Shown here: one piece after another, positions 14,201 to 27,484 of the stretch | How the letters are laid out: every line of letters starts with the position of its first letter | Numbering within the stretch: position 1 is the first letter of the stretch | Assembly (NCBI GenBank): GCA_023333565.1 | Contig: JAJKFH010001164.1 | Span: forward strand, 744,001-808,000 | DNA from: Puffinus mauretanicus | Lineage: Eukaryota > Chordata > Aves > Procellariiformes > Procellariidae | Length of the DNA: 64,000 nucleotides | Direction: 5' to 3' | Notes under the pieces: model-generated | Told to the model about the DNA's origin: nothing | What the model saw: the letters and a program-made list of their open reading frames with translations, nothing else | The model's database searches: none | Position numbers and translations under genes: made by a program

Positions 14201-17200
14201 GTTTATGTATGTACACGTACATGTATATATGTACAGTCACATACTCTTTCCTTAGTTTAGCTCCAATACAGTTATAAAAACCAGTCCAGTTTACATCAGC
14301 AAAGGTTTGGGCATAGGTGTTCTCTACCAGTTTTTAAAACCTCTAACTAAAATGTGACCCCTGAAATACATGAATTGAAGCCAGATTTTCAAACCCAGGA
14401 GTAGATCTGAAGTGACCCTCAGATGTGGCTGTCTGACTAAGAATGTTATTATGGTCAGAATGGAAGAACCTGTCTTGAAAGTAAATAGCCCAATAAGATC
14501 AATTGGTTCACCACTCTAAAGCAATGAGAAACCAAACACTACTTTATGGTAACCAAGCCGTGAGTTCACTGGAACGTAAGGTATAGGATAGCCAGGATGA
14601 AACAAGGTAGAAGAGGATGGATTAGAAACTGTGCATGTGTTGGGGGAAGTGTTAGTATACTAAGAGCCATAATCATGCGAGAATGTTAAAAAACACAGTC
14701 ACAGCCTGAAAAGAATAAAGCATTGTTTATTTCCAGTGTTACCAAATATTCTGTGAGAAATCATAGTCAAGATCAAAAGGCAGGCAGCTGGGGTCAGGCA
14801 GAAGCAGTGTTAGGCCTCTGTTGTTGCTATTAATCAGATCCAAACTTTTCTGCTCCACTAGCTGTGGCTATACTGAAGAATGCAGAAAAACGTCACTTGA
14901 CTGAGGTCAGGATTTCACGAAAGCTTTTTCCATGAGCGTACAAGTATAGGATAACATTGAGTGATGATGGCAGGGGAGTTGTGAAGGTTAAAAAGAGAGA
15001 GAGAAGTATAGTAAACATACTTCCACAGAATAAAGCAAAGGAAAAGGCAGAGAGTAAAGGGAAAGATGAGCTCAAAGGCACACAATACTTCTTCACAGTT
15101 TTACTTCCAGGAACTATTTCTCTTCCCAGTCAACAGAAGTAATTCCCCTTTGACTGACAGCGAGAAAGGCTCAAGATCAGATGTGTCTCTTACTGGCAAT
15201 ACTTGCATGTTGAGCAACAGACTATTGGATTTCCAGCCTTTAAAATCAAACATTTTTTGCTAACTAAATGCAGAATTAATTTTACTTTTGAGTCAAATAC
15301 ATCCCTGGGACAGGTTCAGTGAAGTCAATACCTTCACAACATGAAAGAATTTGGCTCAGAATATTATGAGCAGTTTGTATCTCTGTGGCTATTCAGGCTG
15401 CTCAAATAACTGACAGTAGTGGACAGTAGTTTTGAGTGATCTGGGAGAGATTTAATATTAATGTTTTTTTTGTCTGCAGCCCTTTTAGTCCCCAGCTGAA
15501 ATGCCTTTTGATAGAAGGGCCTTAGTCAATGACTGTTCTGAAAGAACAGTGCGACTCCCACACATTTTATTAAATAATGGACATATATCTCAAACAAGAT
15601 TTATTTATGCAATATACTGTCTTCCCAATTACACAGTATATTATACAATGGAAATTATTAATGTTTCCTTCTCATAAAAATATGCTACATGATATGGTCA
15701 TAAAGATAGAGTGAATGAAGCGATAGAAATAGTCTTTCCCTCCCACGCACTAGCAAGAATTATAATAGTTTGAGTAATGAAATGTAAAATTCACTTGCAA
15801 GCCAAGTTTGTGTGTGCTCTTGGATCCTAAAAAGAGCCTAAAGAAACTTCAGAGAGTTTCTAATAAATGAGTCTGTTGAATCTGAACTGTATGTACTGGA
15901 CATTGGAATACTTTCCCATTCTATTTTGGTTTTGGAAACCAAACGTAAAAGATTCCCAAACAAACATGTACATGTAACAGATAACCTGACGTGTGGAGCT
16001 TGTGCACCTTCCATCTACCTTCTCCTTAGAGAATAACAGATCTAGACTCTCTCTCTTGAATAGCTCCTCTCTGTTCCATTAAAATGTTGTAGACACAGAA
16101 TCATTTAATCTGTAACGAAGATCTGATGACATAAGGAACATTAGGCATCCTAAGAGACCACATGGTCCTTCAACACTTCTCTGTCTTTCAGTGCTGAAGC
16201 AATAAGTGAATACTATAGTTGATTTTTTTCTCCGTATTCTCATGGAGCAACACAATATTTTTCTCATTTTACAAATGAGGAACTAAAACTTAATAGAATT
16301 GCTCATGGTCAAAAAGAAGGTCCACGGCAGGGCAAAGAACTGAAATAAGCTCTCCTCAATCCCAACTGAGTATTTAAAATATCAGCTCACCCTCTTTAAT
16401 AAGAGATTATGGATTTTTTAAAAGAAATATTACTATTCAGTTTATCAGTATTTTCCTGTATTGATCATCCAATAGCCTTCTATCAAACCTGACAGATATA
16501 TATTGGCCTTTTTTTAAAGAGGAAATAGTTTTAAGACTTACAGATTACCAGGGTCTATATCTATTGAAATTAAAAATTCTGTTTTTCTAGTAGTATATTG
16601 TGGATTTGCAGGATTTGTCCTTATTAGACTTAAAATAGCTTTCATCCTAACATGTACTTATATTTACATAAGCATATTTGCCTGCAAATAAAATTTCCTT
16701 TTAAGAAGCAGAAGTCGCAAAATAATTTTTCAAAAAATTCTTATAGGGTGTTTGGGAATAAAGTTGTGTGAAAGCTATTTCATTATTGCCTTCCAAACAT
16801 TTTTATCTCAAAGGCATGAGATACTGACATTGTTGGAAACTGGACACTGAGCTAGATTAACTGCTGTTCTGATCCAATGAGGCTATTTCTACCCCTCTGT
16901 GTTTGCAGCTGAGAATTTTTCCATGGTCAAATGAATATAAAACTATTGAGACTGTTTATCTTTTTTCCACCCCCAAGCTATGTTTTTGTTATCTTAACAA
17001 AGACACCATAAGACACAGAAAGAAATCATAGGCAGTTAACTGGAGAGGACAGAAGACAACTATCATGCTGGTTTAGTTAAAACTTTAGCATGGGGTCAGA
17101 AAAAAGGGGTAGAAGAAGAGCTAGTCTCTCTACATACAGCAGCATCGGTGTTGATGAAAGTTAAGATAACTCTTTTCCAAGATTTACATAGTGATATTTG

Positions 17201-20200
17201 GCATGCAAGTATATGTACTCGAATTTATCTTATTGGTAAACACATCACTTTAATTAGAACAAAGACGTCAAAATTCTGAGTATGTGGAGCGATTTGAGCT
17301 GGAATATATTTCAGATAATTATTCCCTATGTTGGCCTTAAGTTTGCAGTTGGATTTATCTGAATGGTTCCCTCTAGCTTTTTATAGCCCACTGGTAAAGC
17401 ACAGGTATCTGCCAGCAGGCATATGAACACAGGATCAGGACTTTCAGTTTGTGTTTGTGACCATTATAGACAAAGACAAAACCAATGCACAACAAGTTTA
17501 GGTATTGTACACCAGGAAATTATTCCCCGCTGAACACTGAAGCGTTCTTTCTCATCATGACTTAACTTTTCTCCAGGAAGCTGAGAGAAGAACAAGAACC
17601 CATAGATCTCAATTTCAGCTGGTAGTTTTTTAGAGCTACTTTTTAATTTGTGCACATCGATGATAAGAGAATTCATACTTTCTCTACATGGTATTATCCT
17701 AAGTTTGAAGCTGCATCTGAAATACTGTGTCTTTTCTATTCCGTTCCTGAACCAAACAAGTAAGCAGTATGAATTAGAGCCGTTGTCATTCTTTCAGAAT
17801 GTGGATTACATTTTATTTCATAAATTCTCTTAAGGATTTTCTACCTTTCCTCTCTCTCATTTGTAATCATATAAAATTCTGGGTCAACTAGAACAAATGC
17901 TTACATGGAAATGAACTATTAGGAAGTTATTAGTATTTAGTGTAATTTTGCTGACATTAATGCAATTTAGAAGCAGAATAAAAGGAAGTCGTGCCAGTGC
18001 TATGCTATCAGCCAGTTCTCCAGCTCACCCTAAACAAAGCTCTGGGAGCCGGTCTGATGATCCACAGACCACAAGTGAGTACCTCTGGGTTACACGTGCT
18101 TGCTGGAAAGCCTGCTACACGCAAGCACTGCTTTTTCCTTGTTGGACTGAAGGCAATGCAAGGGAGTAGTCAGAGAGAAAGTTAGCATTGTGCACTGGTA
18201 CCTTGGTTAGCCATCTACATCAGCGGAAGGATGCATATGAGAATCTTAAAGGTTGCACAGTAGGAATGAAAGTGATGTTAATTTCTGCCCATGCAAAAGT
18301 TAAGTGCTGGACAGGAACATGCAGAAGACTGAGATGGTAAAGATGAGATGTTAAATATAGGTCAGTACACACACCCTCACACAAAATTGAATCTTGAGCT
18401 TTAACAAGCTCTGTTAGTTTATGCATTGCTTTCTCTATGAACTATGTTGAGAAAAGCTTCATGGTATTTGCTGATTTCATTTGGAGGCCTCACTCTTTCA
18501 ATTTTAAGTGAGTACATTCAAGTGGATACACCATACCTTATGGTCACCATCTTTGATCAATTGGTTCTACAGAGAACTGGCTTGAAAACAGGGAATTTAT
18601 GATCTCTCAATTCATTTTTCCCACAGAACTTCCAGGATTATTTTGGGGAAGAAAGACATTGTATTTGAGCAATTTTCCCTTCTGGTTTCACCCAGAATTC
18701 CATAAAGACAATTGAGTTAATTCGCTATTCCTACGTTTTTGTCACTCTTTGGGTGCTACAGGGTAAGTGGGGATCAGAATATATTAAACCTATGGGCTCA
18801 TTATTTTTTTTTGCAGTTATGTTCCTTAAATGAGAAAGCTACCTATAGAAGTCTCCTTTATTTCATGGGCTGTTGTGGAAAAATAAGGTATATCTTTCAA
18901 AAGGATGTTGGTAATCTGATTAGCGTACAGATAGGAAGTTTTTGGCGATTGAGCAGGTCAGCAATGCTAATCATTGGAAATTCTGGCAAACCAATCAAAG
19001 TGCCTTAGCTTGTCTTCATGGTGTCAGATAGCTTTGATAAGCAGCGGTAGAACAATGTTATTGTGCTCGAGAGCAAATTTTAGTCAATTCATTTTCATAT
19101 ATATTGCAGAAAGTTGTTGATTAAAGGCTGATTAAAGAAAGTCATTATCTGGTACTACTATGTACTATACCAAAATTCTAGCTTTTTAACTTTGCAAACT
19201 AAAATTTGTACAAGTATCCATGTATTTTCTGATACATGTAACAATAGTGTAATGATAGTCCCAGTCACTGAAACTCATGGTAGACACTGCTAAAGAAGCC
19301 ACAAAATCAACTTAATCCCTGCGGGAACCTGAGTGCACAAGTGAAAAATTGTTGTCACCTCTTCTGCCCCTGGAGAAGGCTTCAGACAGCTCTGTGATAA
19401 ACAAGAGTTGGACTTTTCAAAAGTGATAAAGTAGTCCCTAAAATACTTGTTCCTCACTGCTGAAGATACACTTCACACAGTTGTGCATAATGACAGAGAA
19501 ACCGCAATGAAAAGAAAGCGATCTCTATATTTATTACATAGCAAAAATTTACTCTCCTTCCCATGCAGGCAGGGGTGAAAAGAGGGAGGCAAGGGAAGGA
19601 GCCACAGAACCTTTCTCCTTTTGTAATTTCTTCATGCATGAAAGGAAGAGAGGTCAAGTTCTCATGCCTGCTTTCCTACAGTCACACTCTAGCCACGTCC
19701 CATCAGCGCACAATGCATGCAAGTCAGTATTCCTGCCGCAAACTAAGCGCCGTAGGCGGTGAGGAGGAGACCATTTGAGTAGAAGGCAAGGCAGCAGTAT
19801 TCAGGAAACAGGTTAGTTTAGATCAAACGGTCTTATACCACAGCAGAAAATGAGCATTTCCCTATGTCATAACCAGACAAGCAGATTTACCTGGAAGGCC
19901 TTTTGGTTTTGATTTCCTACTGGCATCAGCTTTGCTGTATCTTCATTAAATGCTTATAACACTATGCTTTACTGGCAATATTGTGAAGGGCAGGGGGTTA
20001 ATATCACTATGCACATCCTGCGTTTTACTTTATTTTTGGTACAGTGGTTATTTAGAAGACAGTGTTGTCACCAACCATTGTCCTCTACTCAGAGAGCAGT
20101 CATGGTTCAAAATATATTCAGCGTGGGACAGATAGACCTGCCTATCATCAGTGCTATTTTAAAGAATTACATGACTCATCGAGTCTTCAGTCAGGAACCT

Positions 20201-22714
20201 ATCTGAAGCCTCACTGTCATTAACTGAGACTAATATTCCTAGGCAAACCAGCAGACTTCTGCAAATGGTCAAGAAACACTGCAAAATGGGGTTGGTCAAT
20301 CAGAAGCAACAAACAGTGAGATAAGCCTGGACATATTAAAAATAGGGCATAACCAGGCCAGACTTGACCTTTTGCTAGAACAAAGCTAGTGGTTTCTTAA
20401 AGCTGTTAATGATTTCTTATCAGGCCTATGCCTGTCACAGTCCCTAGCAATGAGATATAGTAGAATGACAAATCCAGCCCAATTTCTCCACCTTACAGAA
20501 GAAGTCTGCCTCCTACTCAGGAGGGAAAAACAAGGCCTTTTAATAGTTATATACAGAAAGATCCATAACGTTCGTTTTCTGGGCTTGAAGATCGCCATGA
20601 CAACGTAAAGGCAGATTTTTGAGGAGTAAGAGTTAAGGAATTACTAGTCTAAATATAAACAAGAAACTGGATAGAAAAAAATTGACTGTCAGTTTAATTA
20701 ACAAAGGCCATCACTTGGGAGATTTTTTTGAGAGGGACTGGACTAAGCAGTAGAAATATGCTGTAGTAAACAGTCTTGCCTTAAGGATTCCTTCACAAAA
20801 GTTCTTATCTTTGCAAAAGTTCCAAGTTACCAACTATTGAAGATTTTTTCTATTACTTTTTTTCTGTAATTACATAAAGAATTGAAATTCTACAAGCTTG
20901 GAGAGTGTTTAGATTCTATTTTGTATCCTCCAGGAAAAAGGATTACAACTATTTCTCTATCGGATTACATAGTTTATATGTACTGAATTTTTATCATTAA
21001 ATCCACTGAAGCAGAGTTAAGGGGAAGGGGTTCCTTAGTTACATCTGCATTAATTTCATATCTGATCAAACTATGCCTTTCTGATTATTAAAAAATACCT
21101 TTAAGAATAACATTAAGTGTAAGCATTGAGATATAATCTAGACATTTTCTTTTCCATTACACTACATGCACTAGGACTATTTGAAAAACAAATAGTATCT
21201 GTATTGTGTTCATAAAACATTAAGGATACACAATTCCTATTTAAGTGAAAACGCTGTATTATTACTTATTCAGAAAACCATTTAATTTTGTTGAAAATTA
21301 GAACTGGAAGGTATTTTTACTTAGGTACATTTGATGCTTATGAAAAAAAAGGTCAATTGTCTATTGATATTTTAAATTCTATCAAAATTTCCCATATATA
21401 AATAAAATCCACCCACTCTGAACCAAAGTTTGATCTTAGCAACATTCAGGAAAAAGTTAAAATGTTTTCTTATTTCATGCAGTTATGCTGATTTTCCACA
21501 GGCACTAATGAGATGGTATAATCAGAATCTGTGTTTCCATAAGGAAAATATAAATGAATGTTTTGTATTAAATGGCGTGCTTACTGAATTGCTATGGTAC
21601 TTATCTAAGAAAAGTGAAATGCATTTTAAAAGAAACTAGTGCTCATGTACTCTTAAATAATACTGAAAAATCACTATTTTTTTTAAAGTATGATAGCTAG
21701 ATTTTTTTTTCCTTTAAAGACTCCAGTATTTGGTTGATTCATGCAAAATCCTCCATGAACGGTAGTTTTTCCTTCCTTTTATAACACAGAAAAACAATGG
21801 GAGTTTAAATGAACTTTGTTCTTGTATGGACTGCTGACATAAATTCCAGATGTTTGGAAGCAGCAAAAAGTGTGAAATGTTCCATCTAATCTCATGCACT
21901 AATCTCTCTGATCAGAATTACTGCTACCAGATAAAGGTACCTAATTTGCAGTTTATAGAAGTTAATGAAAAAAAAAAAGAAAATTGAGGGCTGTAGGCTG
22001 GGCTTGCAACAGAATCAACCTTCCATTGCAGAGACCAGTGTTTTATCACCAGAAACTTTTGCTTCTATCAATGCTAAGGACTCGTAATGCAGATTGTTGA
22101 GGGCTAACATCAACTGTTCCTATGGAAACCACAAACAGTTTAATTTAGTTGCATTTTCTGTTTCACTTAATGATCAGAGCATAAACTAGAAAGGGAAGTG
22201 ACATTGCTCTTCATGTACTGCAAACAGAAAATAGAAATATTTGGGGCCTTTGGTATACGTTTGCCATATCTTCATTGACACAGCTTAAAAGCAAAACATT
22301 GTTGTAAGGTTGAAACAAAAAGATCCCATTCTAAGCACCAGCAATGCCTCAAGTGGCTTCACCATGGGCACAAATTAATACATTGTTGCCAGAGAATGCA
22401 TATTATTCAAATGGCAATGCTAAATGATATTATCAATAGGTTGTCATCTAACATCTCTTAATTATGCTTTGTTTTCATTCACACCTATTTGTTCATTTCT
22501 GTTGTTGTTCTTTCAACTGCTTTGTCAGGTTTATTCTAATTCAGATAACTTAAAGGTCAGTAAGAATTATAGGTAATAGGGGAAAGCTTTTTGACCAAAT
22601 TTTCTATTGTGGAAAGAAAAGTTCTTCTTTCAATAATCAGTTGAAGCAGTTATTGTTTTAAAACAGAATAAAGTACTGTGTAAAACAGGCACATAATTAT
22701 TTTAGTTTTAAAAC
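11279..22714 (-). other. LDB3 intron (upstream of the cassette exon in transcription order)
   Basis: About 11.4 kb of AT-rich intron without recognisable repeats beyond short A/T runs. One splice-bordered open segment on the plus strand (17971-18074) is discussed as a weak candidate. Several open frames of 60-130 codons occur on both strands, none with protein similarity I can name. Confidence 0.6.
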
Positions 22715-22720
22715 TTTATT
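22715..22720 (-). promoter_or_regulatory. Candidate poly(A) signal AATAAA for the short LDB3 isoform
   Basis: AATAAA on the minus strand, about 830 bp after the TAA stop at 23547. It is the first canonical hexamer I noticed in that direction, and TGTGCCTGTTTT follows about 25 nt later as a possible GU-rich element. Only cDNA or 3'-end reads can confirm its use. Confidence 0.4.
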
Positions 22721-23546
22721 TCAGGTAAAGCATGCTGCTATATACAGAAAAAAATGTGGGTCAAAGCAAGAGCAATACAGAATGGGCAACATATTCCTTA
22801 AAACTTACAAGATGTTTTTAAAAACTTCAGTGCACCAGTAATACTATATATTCTTCTCACTCCTAAATCACCTCTAGCAAAATATCATTTCCCACAGATC
22901 CTGAGCAACCACAGCTATCTCTAGCTTTCATATAATGACAAATTCAGGTTTCCAACAGAAAACTTACAGCAATGGTTTCAGCGAATTACTTCCACCAGTA
23001 TAATATATTGAAGAAATATAACTTCACATAGCTAGTATCTTATTTCAAATGGCATCATTCAACTATGCAAACTAAGTATGTTGTACATTTAGCAAAGTCT
23101 AGGCCAGGCTCGGTCAGTTTTCCTTTTCACCTTTCTCCTACTTAATTATCTTTACAGCAGTAAAACTCAGTAAAAGTCTCATTCTTCTTCCTCCTAAAGA
23201 AATAGTGTCAATAACTTCCCTCTCATTTTCTTCTAGAATTAAAGTCAAGAGAGTACAATAGTGATGTTTTCCTGTATACTGAAGTTACATTTGGTATAGT
23301 AAAGGATAAAAGCTATTCTACTTTATAACGAAGAACATGAACCGGCTTGTATCATTATTTTTACTTTTGGTGACAGTGAATGGATACCAGGCTAACAACA
23401 GAAATCTACTGAAGACAGGCAGTCGGAGAAAGACCCTAGCAGTAAGTCTTTCCTGTGTGCATAACACTCTTAGGCTCTAACTCAAGACAGCAGTTAATTT
23501 TTTACTGTAATTCTGTCTCATGTATTTGCCTGCTAAATGTGGGCTT
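22721..23546 (-). other. Predicted 3'UTR of the short LDB3 isoform
   Basis: Sequence between the short-isoform stop codon and the candidate poly(A) signal. It is AT-rich and contains no convincing ORF or repeat. The extent depends entirely on which poly(A) site is used. Confidence 0.4.
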
Positions 23547-23643
23547 TTAACTTTTAACATTAAGGATTTGCGCTGATAGGCCGTGATGCCAGTTGCGCAA
23601 TTTGGCAAAGCGTGGGCTGTTACGTTCCGTTTCAAACCTTTCC
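23547..23643 (-). CDS. LDB3: LDB3 terminal exon of the short (LIM-less) isoforms
   Basis: After the AG from the 37-bp exon this reads RERFETERNSPRFAKLRNWH, then HGLSAQILNVKS and a TAA stop. It appears identical to the human short-isoform C-terminus as I remember it. Proteins ending here have the PDZ and ZM parts but no LIM domains; the LIM domains are the part reported to bind protein kinase C. The acceptor GCCACAG follows an exceptionally long pyrimidine tract (see 23651-23735). The 3'UTR continues toward lower coordinates, with a candidate AATAAA at 22715-22720. Such complete conservation of a small C-terminal tail between bird and human suggests it has its own function beyond terminating the protein. 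Confidence 0.96.
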
Positions 23644-23650
23644 CTGTGGC

Positions 23651-23735
23651 GTGAAGAAAGAGAGAGAAAGACAGAGACAGAGAGAGAGAGACACACACAG
23701 AAAAGAAAGAAAGGAGGGAGAAAGAAAGGGGTTAG
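23651..23735 (-). promoter_or_regulatory. Extended polypyrimidine tract before the short-isoform terminal exon
   Basis: The plus strand is almost pure purine (GA-repeats, then GACACACACAG, then GAAAG and GGGA repeats). On the minus strand this is roughly 85 nt of CT-rich sequence with TCTCTCTCTC and TTTCTTTCTTTT runs, ending just before the GCCACAG acceptor at 23644. It contains many UCUU/CUCUCU elements of the kind bound by PTBP proteins, so control of this alternative last exon by PTB is a reasonable inference. It is also a microsatellite and likely polymorphic. Confidence 0.6.
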
Positions 23736-26700
23736 GGACCATGGCTACCACTCCCCTGCCTTATATCTAGGGTAATGGCAATTTATTTGGATTTTTTCCT
23801 CAGCTTTCAAATCAGTGCAAAGAAGGCTGGGTGATCCTTTTTGGATCATGTGTGAAAGGTTTTGCGGTTGTTAATTTCTGAGAAGTAACTTGATATAACT
23901 TCATATTCTTTGACTTGTGCTTGGTATTACAGGACTGCTTTTGCTAGAAACGCAGTGTAATCCCATTGTTTTCCTGCCGGCAGATTTTCTCGGCTTTTCC
24001 CTCCCCCCCTGAACTGAGCAGTCAGTGAAAGTTAAGTCCATACAAGAGCAAAATTAATGCAAATATTTTCCATTCTGTAACACCTAGGTCAGCCTATATA
24101 TATCCTGCTGTCCTTCCTGTAAGGACCATAGCCACAGGTTTCAGCAGTACTTTTCTATGGCTTTTCTCAGCATAAGTGAGTATAAGTGTTGACATTTGCA
24201 TAAATATTTCTGGTCATTAGTGTCAAAAAGCAGAATAACATGGGATTTTCAAAGCACAGTCCTGTGAAGTATTGGCCACCTCCTGCGAACACCCCTAGCT
24301 ACCTTTGATTGCAGACTGGGGTGGTCAAGCAAGTTGTAAGCAATGTTCAAGCACCTCTCAGGATTTAATCTTTTCTAGATGTTCTATAGTTTAAATTCAG
24401 GTTTTGTAAATACAAAGGGGAAGGAGGAGGATGTGGGATAAGAGCACAGTCAAGGGGAAGTATATCAAACAGAATGGAAAATAAAATGTTCTTGTTATTT
24501 GCAAAACGTATTTGATTCACCGCAAACAAGGTAATTTCCCCCTCATTATTTACACCCAAAACGCAAGACAATTGTGTTAATGCAGCGGAACTTGAGAGTG
24601 AAACCAGCCAAACGGAAATGAACAGACTGGGCTGGTTTTACTCCTCAGGCCGAATAAAGCACAAAACAATAAACAGAGTAAATGCCAACAAATTCACTGA
24701 TATTTCTTAATCTCCTGCTCCTAATAACACAGTGTCATGCAAGTAACCACTTCTAAAGGAGTCTTGATGTGTGACTTCTCAAACTATCTTTTATGCTTTT
24801 AAGTAATTAAAAGATATAAAGTATTCCTAGCTGAAATGCTGAAGCTGCATGATGGCATTTCTTCAAGTTACATTGGAGCATACTAGCTACAGAGGGTCTT
24901 ACATGAAATTTAAGAATTCCCTTACTGCTTTAAAGATATACCCTTCCATTCAAGGAAAAGGTATTCAGAAACATCTGTTTGGCTTGAAATGGATACCATC
25001 TTTCCAGAAAATATTCCGTAACAATCAACACAACAGCAATGGAAAGTTTTCATGGCAAGTTATAATCTTACGTGTGCCTTCAAAATAGCAGTAACATAAG
25101 CAAAGGACAGTCATGCAATGCGCTCATTAATATTAACTGAAAGGAATATTTTGCCCCCTGAAAATTCCCAAGCTTTATGGATTCTGTTCAGAGCATACGT
25201 CATGAAGTTAGAAGCAGCAATCTAGAAGTGACTATTTTTATGTAAAACAGTTCTACCAAAAATAAGCTACATGTTGGTTTTTTTTTTTCAATTTTCTTTT
25301 CCCCAGGTGTTTGGAAGAAACCTGATCACCATTTCATGCAGTTCTTGCTGACTACACTGAAGAGCTGACACAAAGAGACAAGAGAAAGCACCAGAGAGAG
25401 ATCGGTCACAACACACCCCAAGACCAAAATTCCCCACACTGTGGAATCTCTGGCAGTTTAAGTTTTGGAACATGAAGGATTTTTCCAGAATGCCAGCACA
25501 GCGTGGGATTAATGCAGCACTGAATTTGGCAAGACTAAGGTTCCACAGTTCCATGAAAGCTGAAGAGGAGTTTCTACTCCATTATTGTGCTGGAAGAGTG
25601 GAGTTAAAGTATGCATCTGATATAAGTCCTTCCATCCTTTACAAAATCAAAAGTGGCAGGGGCCTTGCCAAAAGATTAAACACAAGGGGTCCAATAGGCC
25701 CAAAAGAGCAGTATATGATGGATGCACACATAAGCAGCTCTGTTGCTACCAAATCTGCAGTGGAGTATGTGCAACGTTTGAGGTAAGTACCAAGCCACTA
25801 AGATGGGGCAAGCACTATCAGTTAGGTAGGAAGGAGACCCCATTTCATTCCTTGCACCGGAGCTCATGCCAATTGCACTGTGTATCCCTATGACTACCTA
25901 GTATATATTCCCTTCTGCCTCTACTACCAATGAATGCCCTTAAACCTCTTTAGGTAATACAGCTGTGCTTAAATATACTCATAACCATAACTGTCCTTGT
26001 GAAAAAAAGGATAGCACAGTGATACCTTGAAACTGCAGAAAATGTGGAAAGCACAGTGGATGTAGTCACATACTTTAAGTTACACTGAATAGAACGTGCA
26101 ATTTACACATGTTGATGTGTTCCTAGATAATTATTTTCAACATATCTGATACCATGTTAAGTTTCCAATATCTAGTATTTTCCAAAGCCACAGACTACAG
26201 CTAGAAAGATTATTTCTTTAAAACAACATATTACTCTCAGATGTATATGGGGGACGGTTAAGTGCAGCACAACACTTTAAATCCCATCATAATAAGGATT
26301 TGGATGTGCGCTATTACATCAAAACAGATAATGCACAATACATTTAATAAGAATTGGGCTTGCACATTTGAGGGAAGAAATAAATCTGTGAGGGATGTAA
26401 TGTCAAGCCTGATGTCAGGCACCTACCCATGAACTTTGGTGAACTGCAATGGAAGGTTTATAGCAAACATAAACTGAAAGTATACTTATTGTATTTTCAC
26501 AGAGAAGACGAAAGACATCTTTCTCACTGATTCAACATTTGTAACTTGCACTGTGATCAAAAGCTCAAAACCTTTATAGAAGCCACATGGCAGTAAAAAG
26601 AAAAAAGAAAAAGAAGAGAAAGTGGATTGAGTATCAAACACATCACAAACCCAGCCAGCAGCTTAGAGTAGCTAACGCAATAGAGGGATTTGAAGTACGC

Positions 26701-27447
26701 AAACAGAAAATCAGGCTTGCATGCAGGGTGCTCCGATTCAACTGCAATTTTTAAGCTCAATATAAAAATCTCTAATAAATCTATTTCCCGGCTGTGCAGG
26801 ACAACATAAGATGATGATAAATCTTTAATTCCTTATTATATTTCTGAACATATCCACTTTTTCAGTGTTTTTGGTAGATCATACAAACCAAATACATTTA
26901 TCCACTAGCAAAAGCAGTCCTGTGCTTCAATATTCTACAAATTTGCGTTGTATTTATTCCAAACAAAACATAAGCAAATGATTATGGATATGGATGGAAA
27001 CAACTCCTTTACTGTATCATTTCAGGAGAATCAAATGTCAGTCACAGGGTCATCCAAATAAATTGCTCACAGATTTCAGTGCTATCACAACATCATATAT
27101 TTTCATCCAGTTACACAATCAAGTAGTTACACAGGGCTTGGTCTTAGGAACTCATTGCATTCACACACCCAGTAAATTACATGAAAGTTGCATGTGCAGA
27201 GAGCTTTCAGATTTAAACACACACTTCAGGGATTTTGCACTGTCTTTTCTAAAAACATGCTAATTTGTTATCCTTTTCATTCAAATGCCTCTCACTGATA
27301 GCATTTAATTTTAGCGATTTTTGAGTAAATATATTAGAATATTTTAAGACAAAAAGATAATAATTTACATTCATATTAATGCTGTTTTAAAACATTATTT
27401 GGTTATCAGTAAGGAGAAAGCCATATTTTTCACAGGGAGTTGCCTAC
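23736..27447 (-). other. LDB3 intron between the 37-bp exon and the short-isoform terminal exon
   Basis: No repeat family recognised. A plus-strand open frame of 104 codons at 25472-25786 lacks recognisable protein features. The polypyrimidine tract before the terminal exon lies at the low end. Confidence 0.6.
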
Positions 27448-27484
27448 CTTGACCTCCTCAGGGCTTCTTCATCTGGATCTTGCA
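27448..27484 (-). CDS. LDB3: LDB3 small exon, branch point for short and long isoforms (37 bp)
   Basis: The exon encodes (M)QDPDEEALRRS plus two bases, AG. Human LDB3 reads MQDPDEEALRRS at this point, so conservation is complete. The acceptor is TTTGCCTGCAG and the donor is GTAGGC. Entry phase is 1 and exit phase is 2. Three downstream exons begin with a single base that completes this AG: the terminal short-isoform exon (AGG, Arg), the 207-bp cassette exon (AGG, Arg) and the long-isoform linker exon (AGT, Ser). The C-terminal fate of the protein is therefore decided at this donor, and all three joins stay in frame. The exon is too short to appear as an ORF. Confidence 0.94.

Noticed and set aside
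25472..25786. 104-codon plus-strand open frame
   Set aside because: No domain, no promoter, and splice sites do not define an exon. It could not be told from chance.
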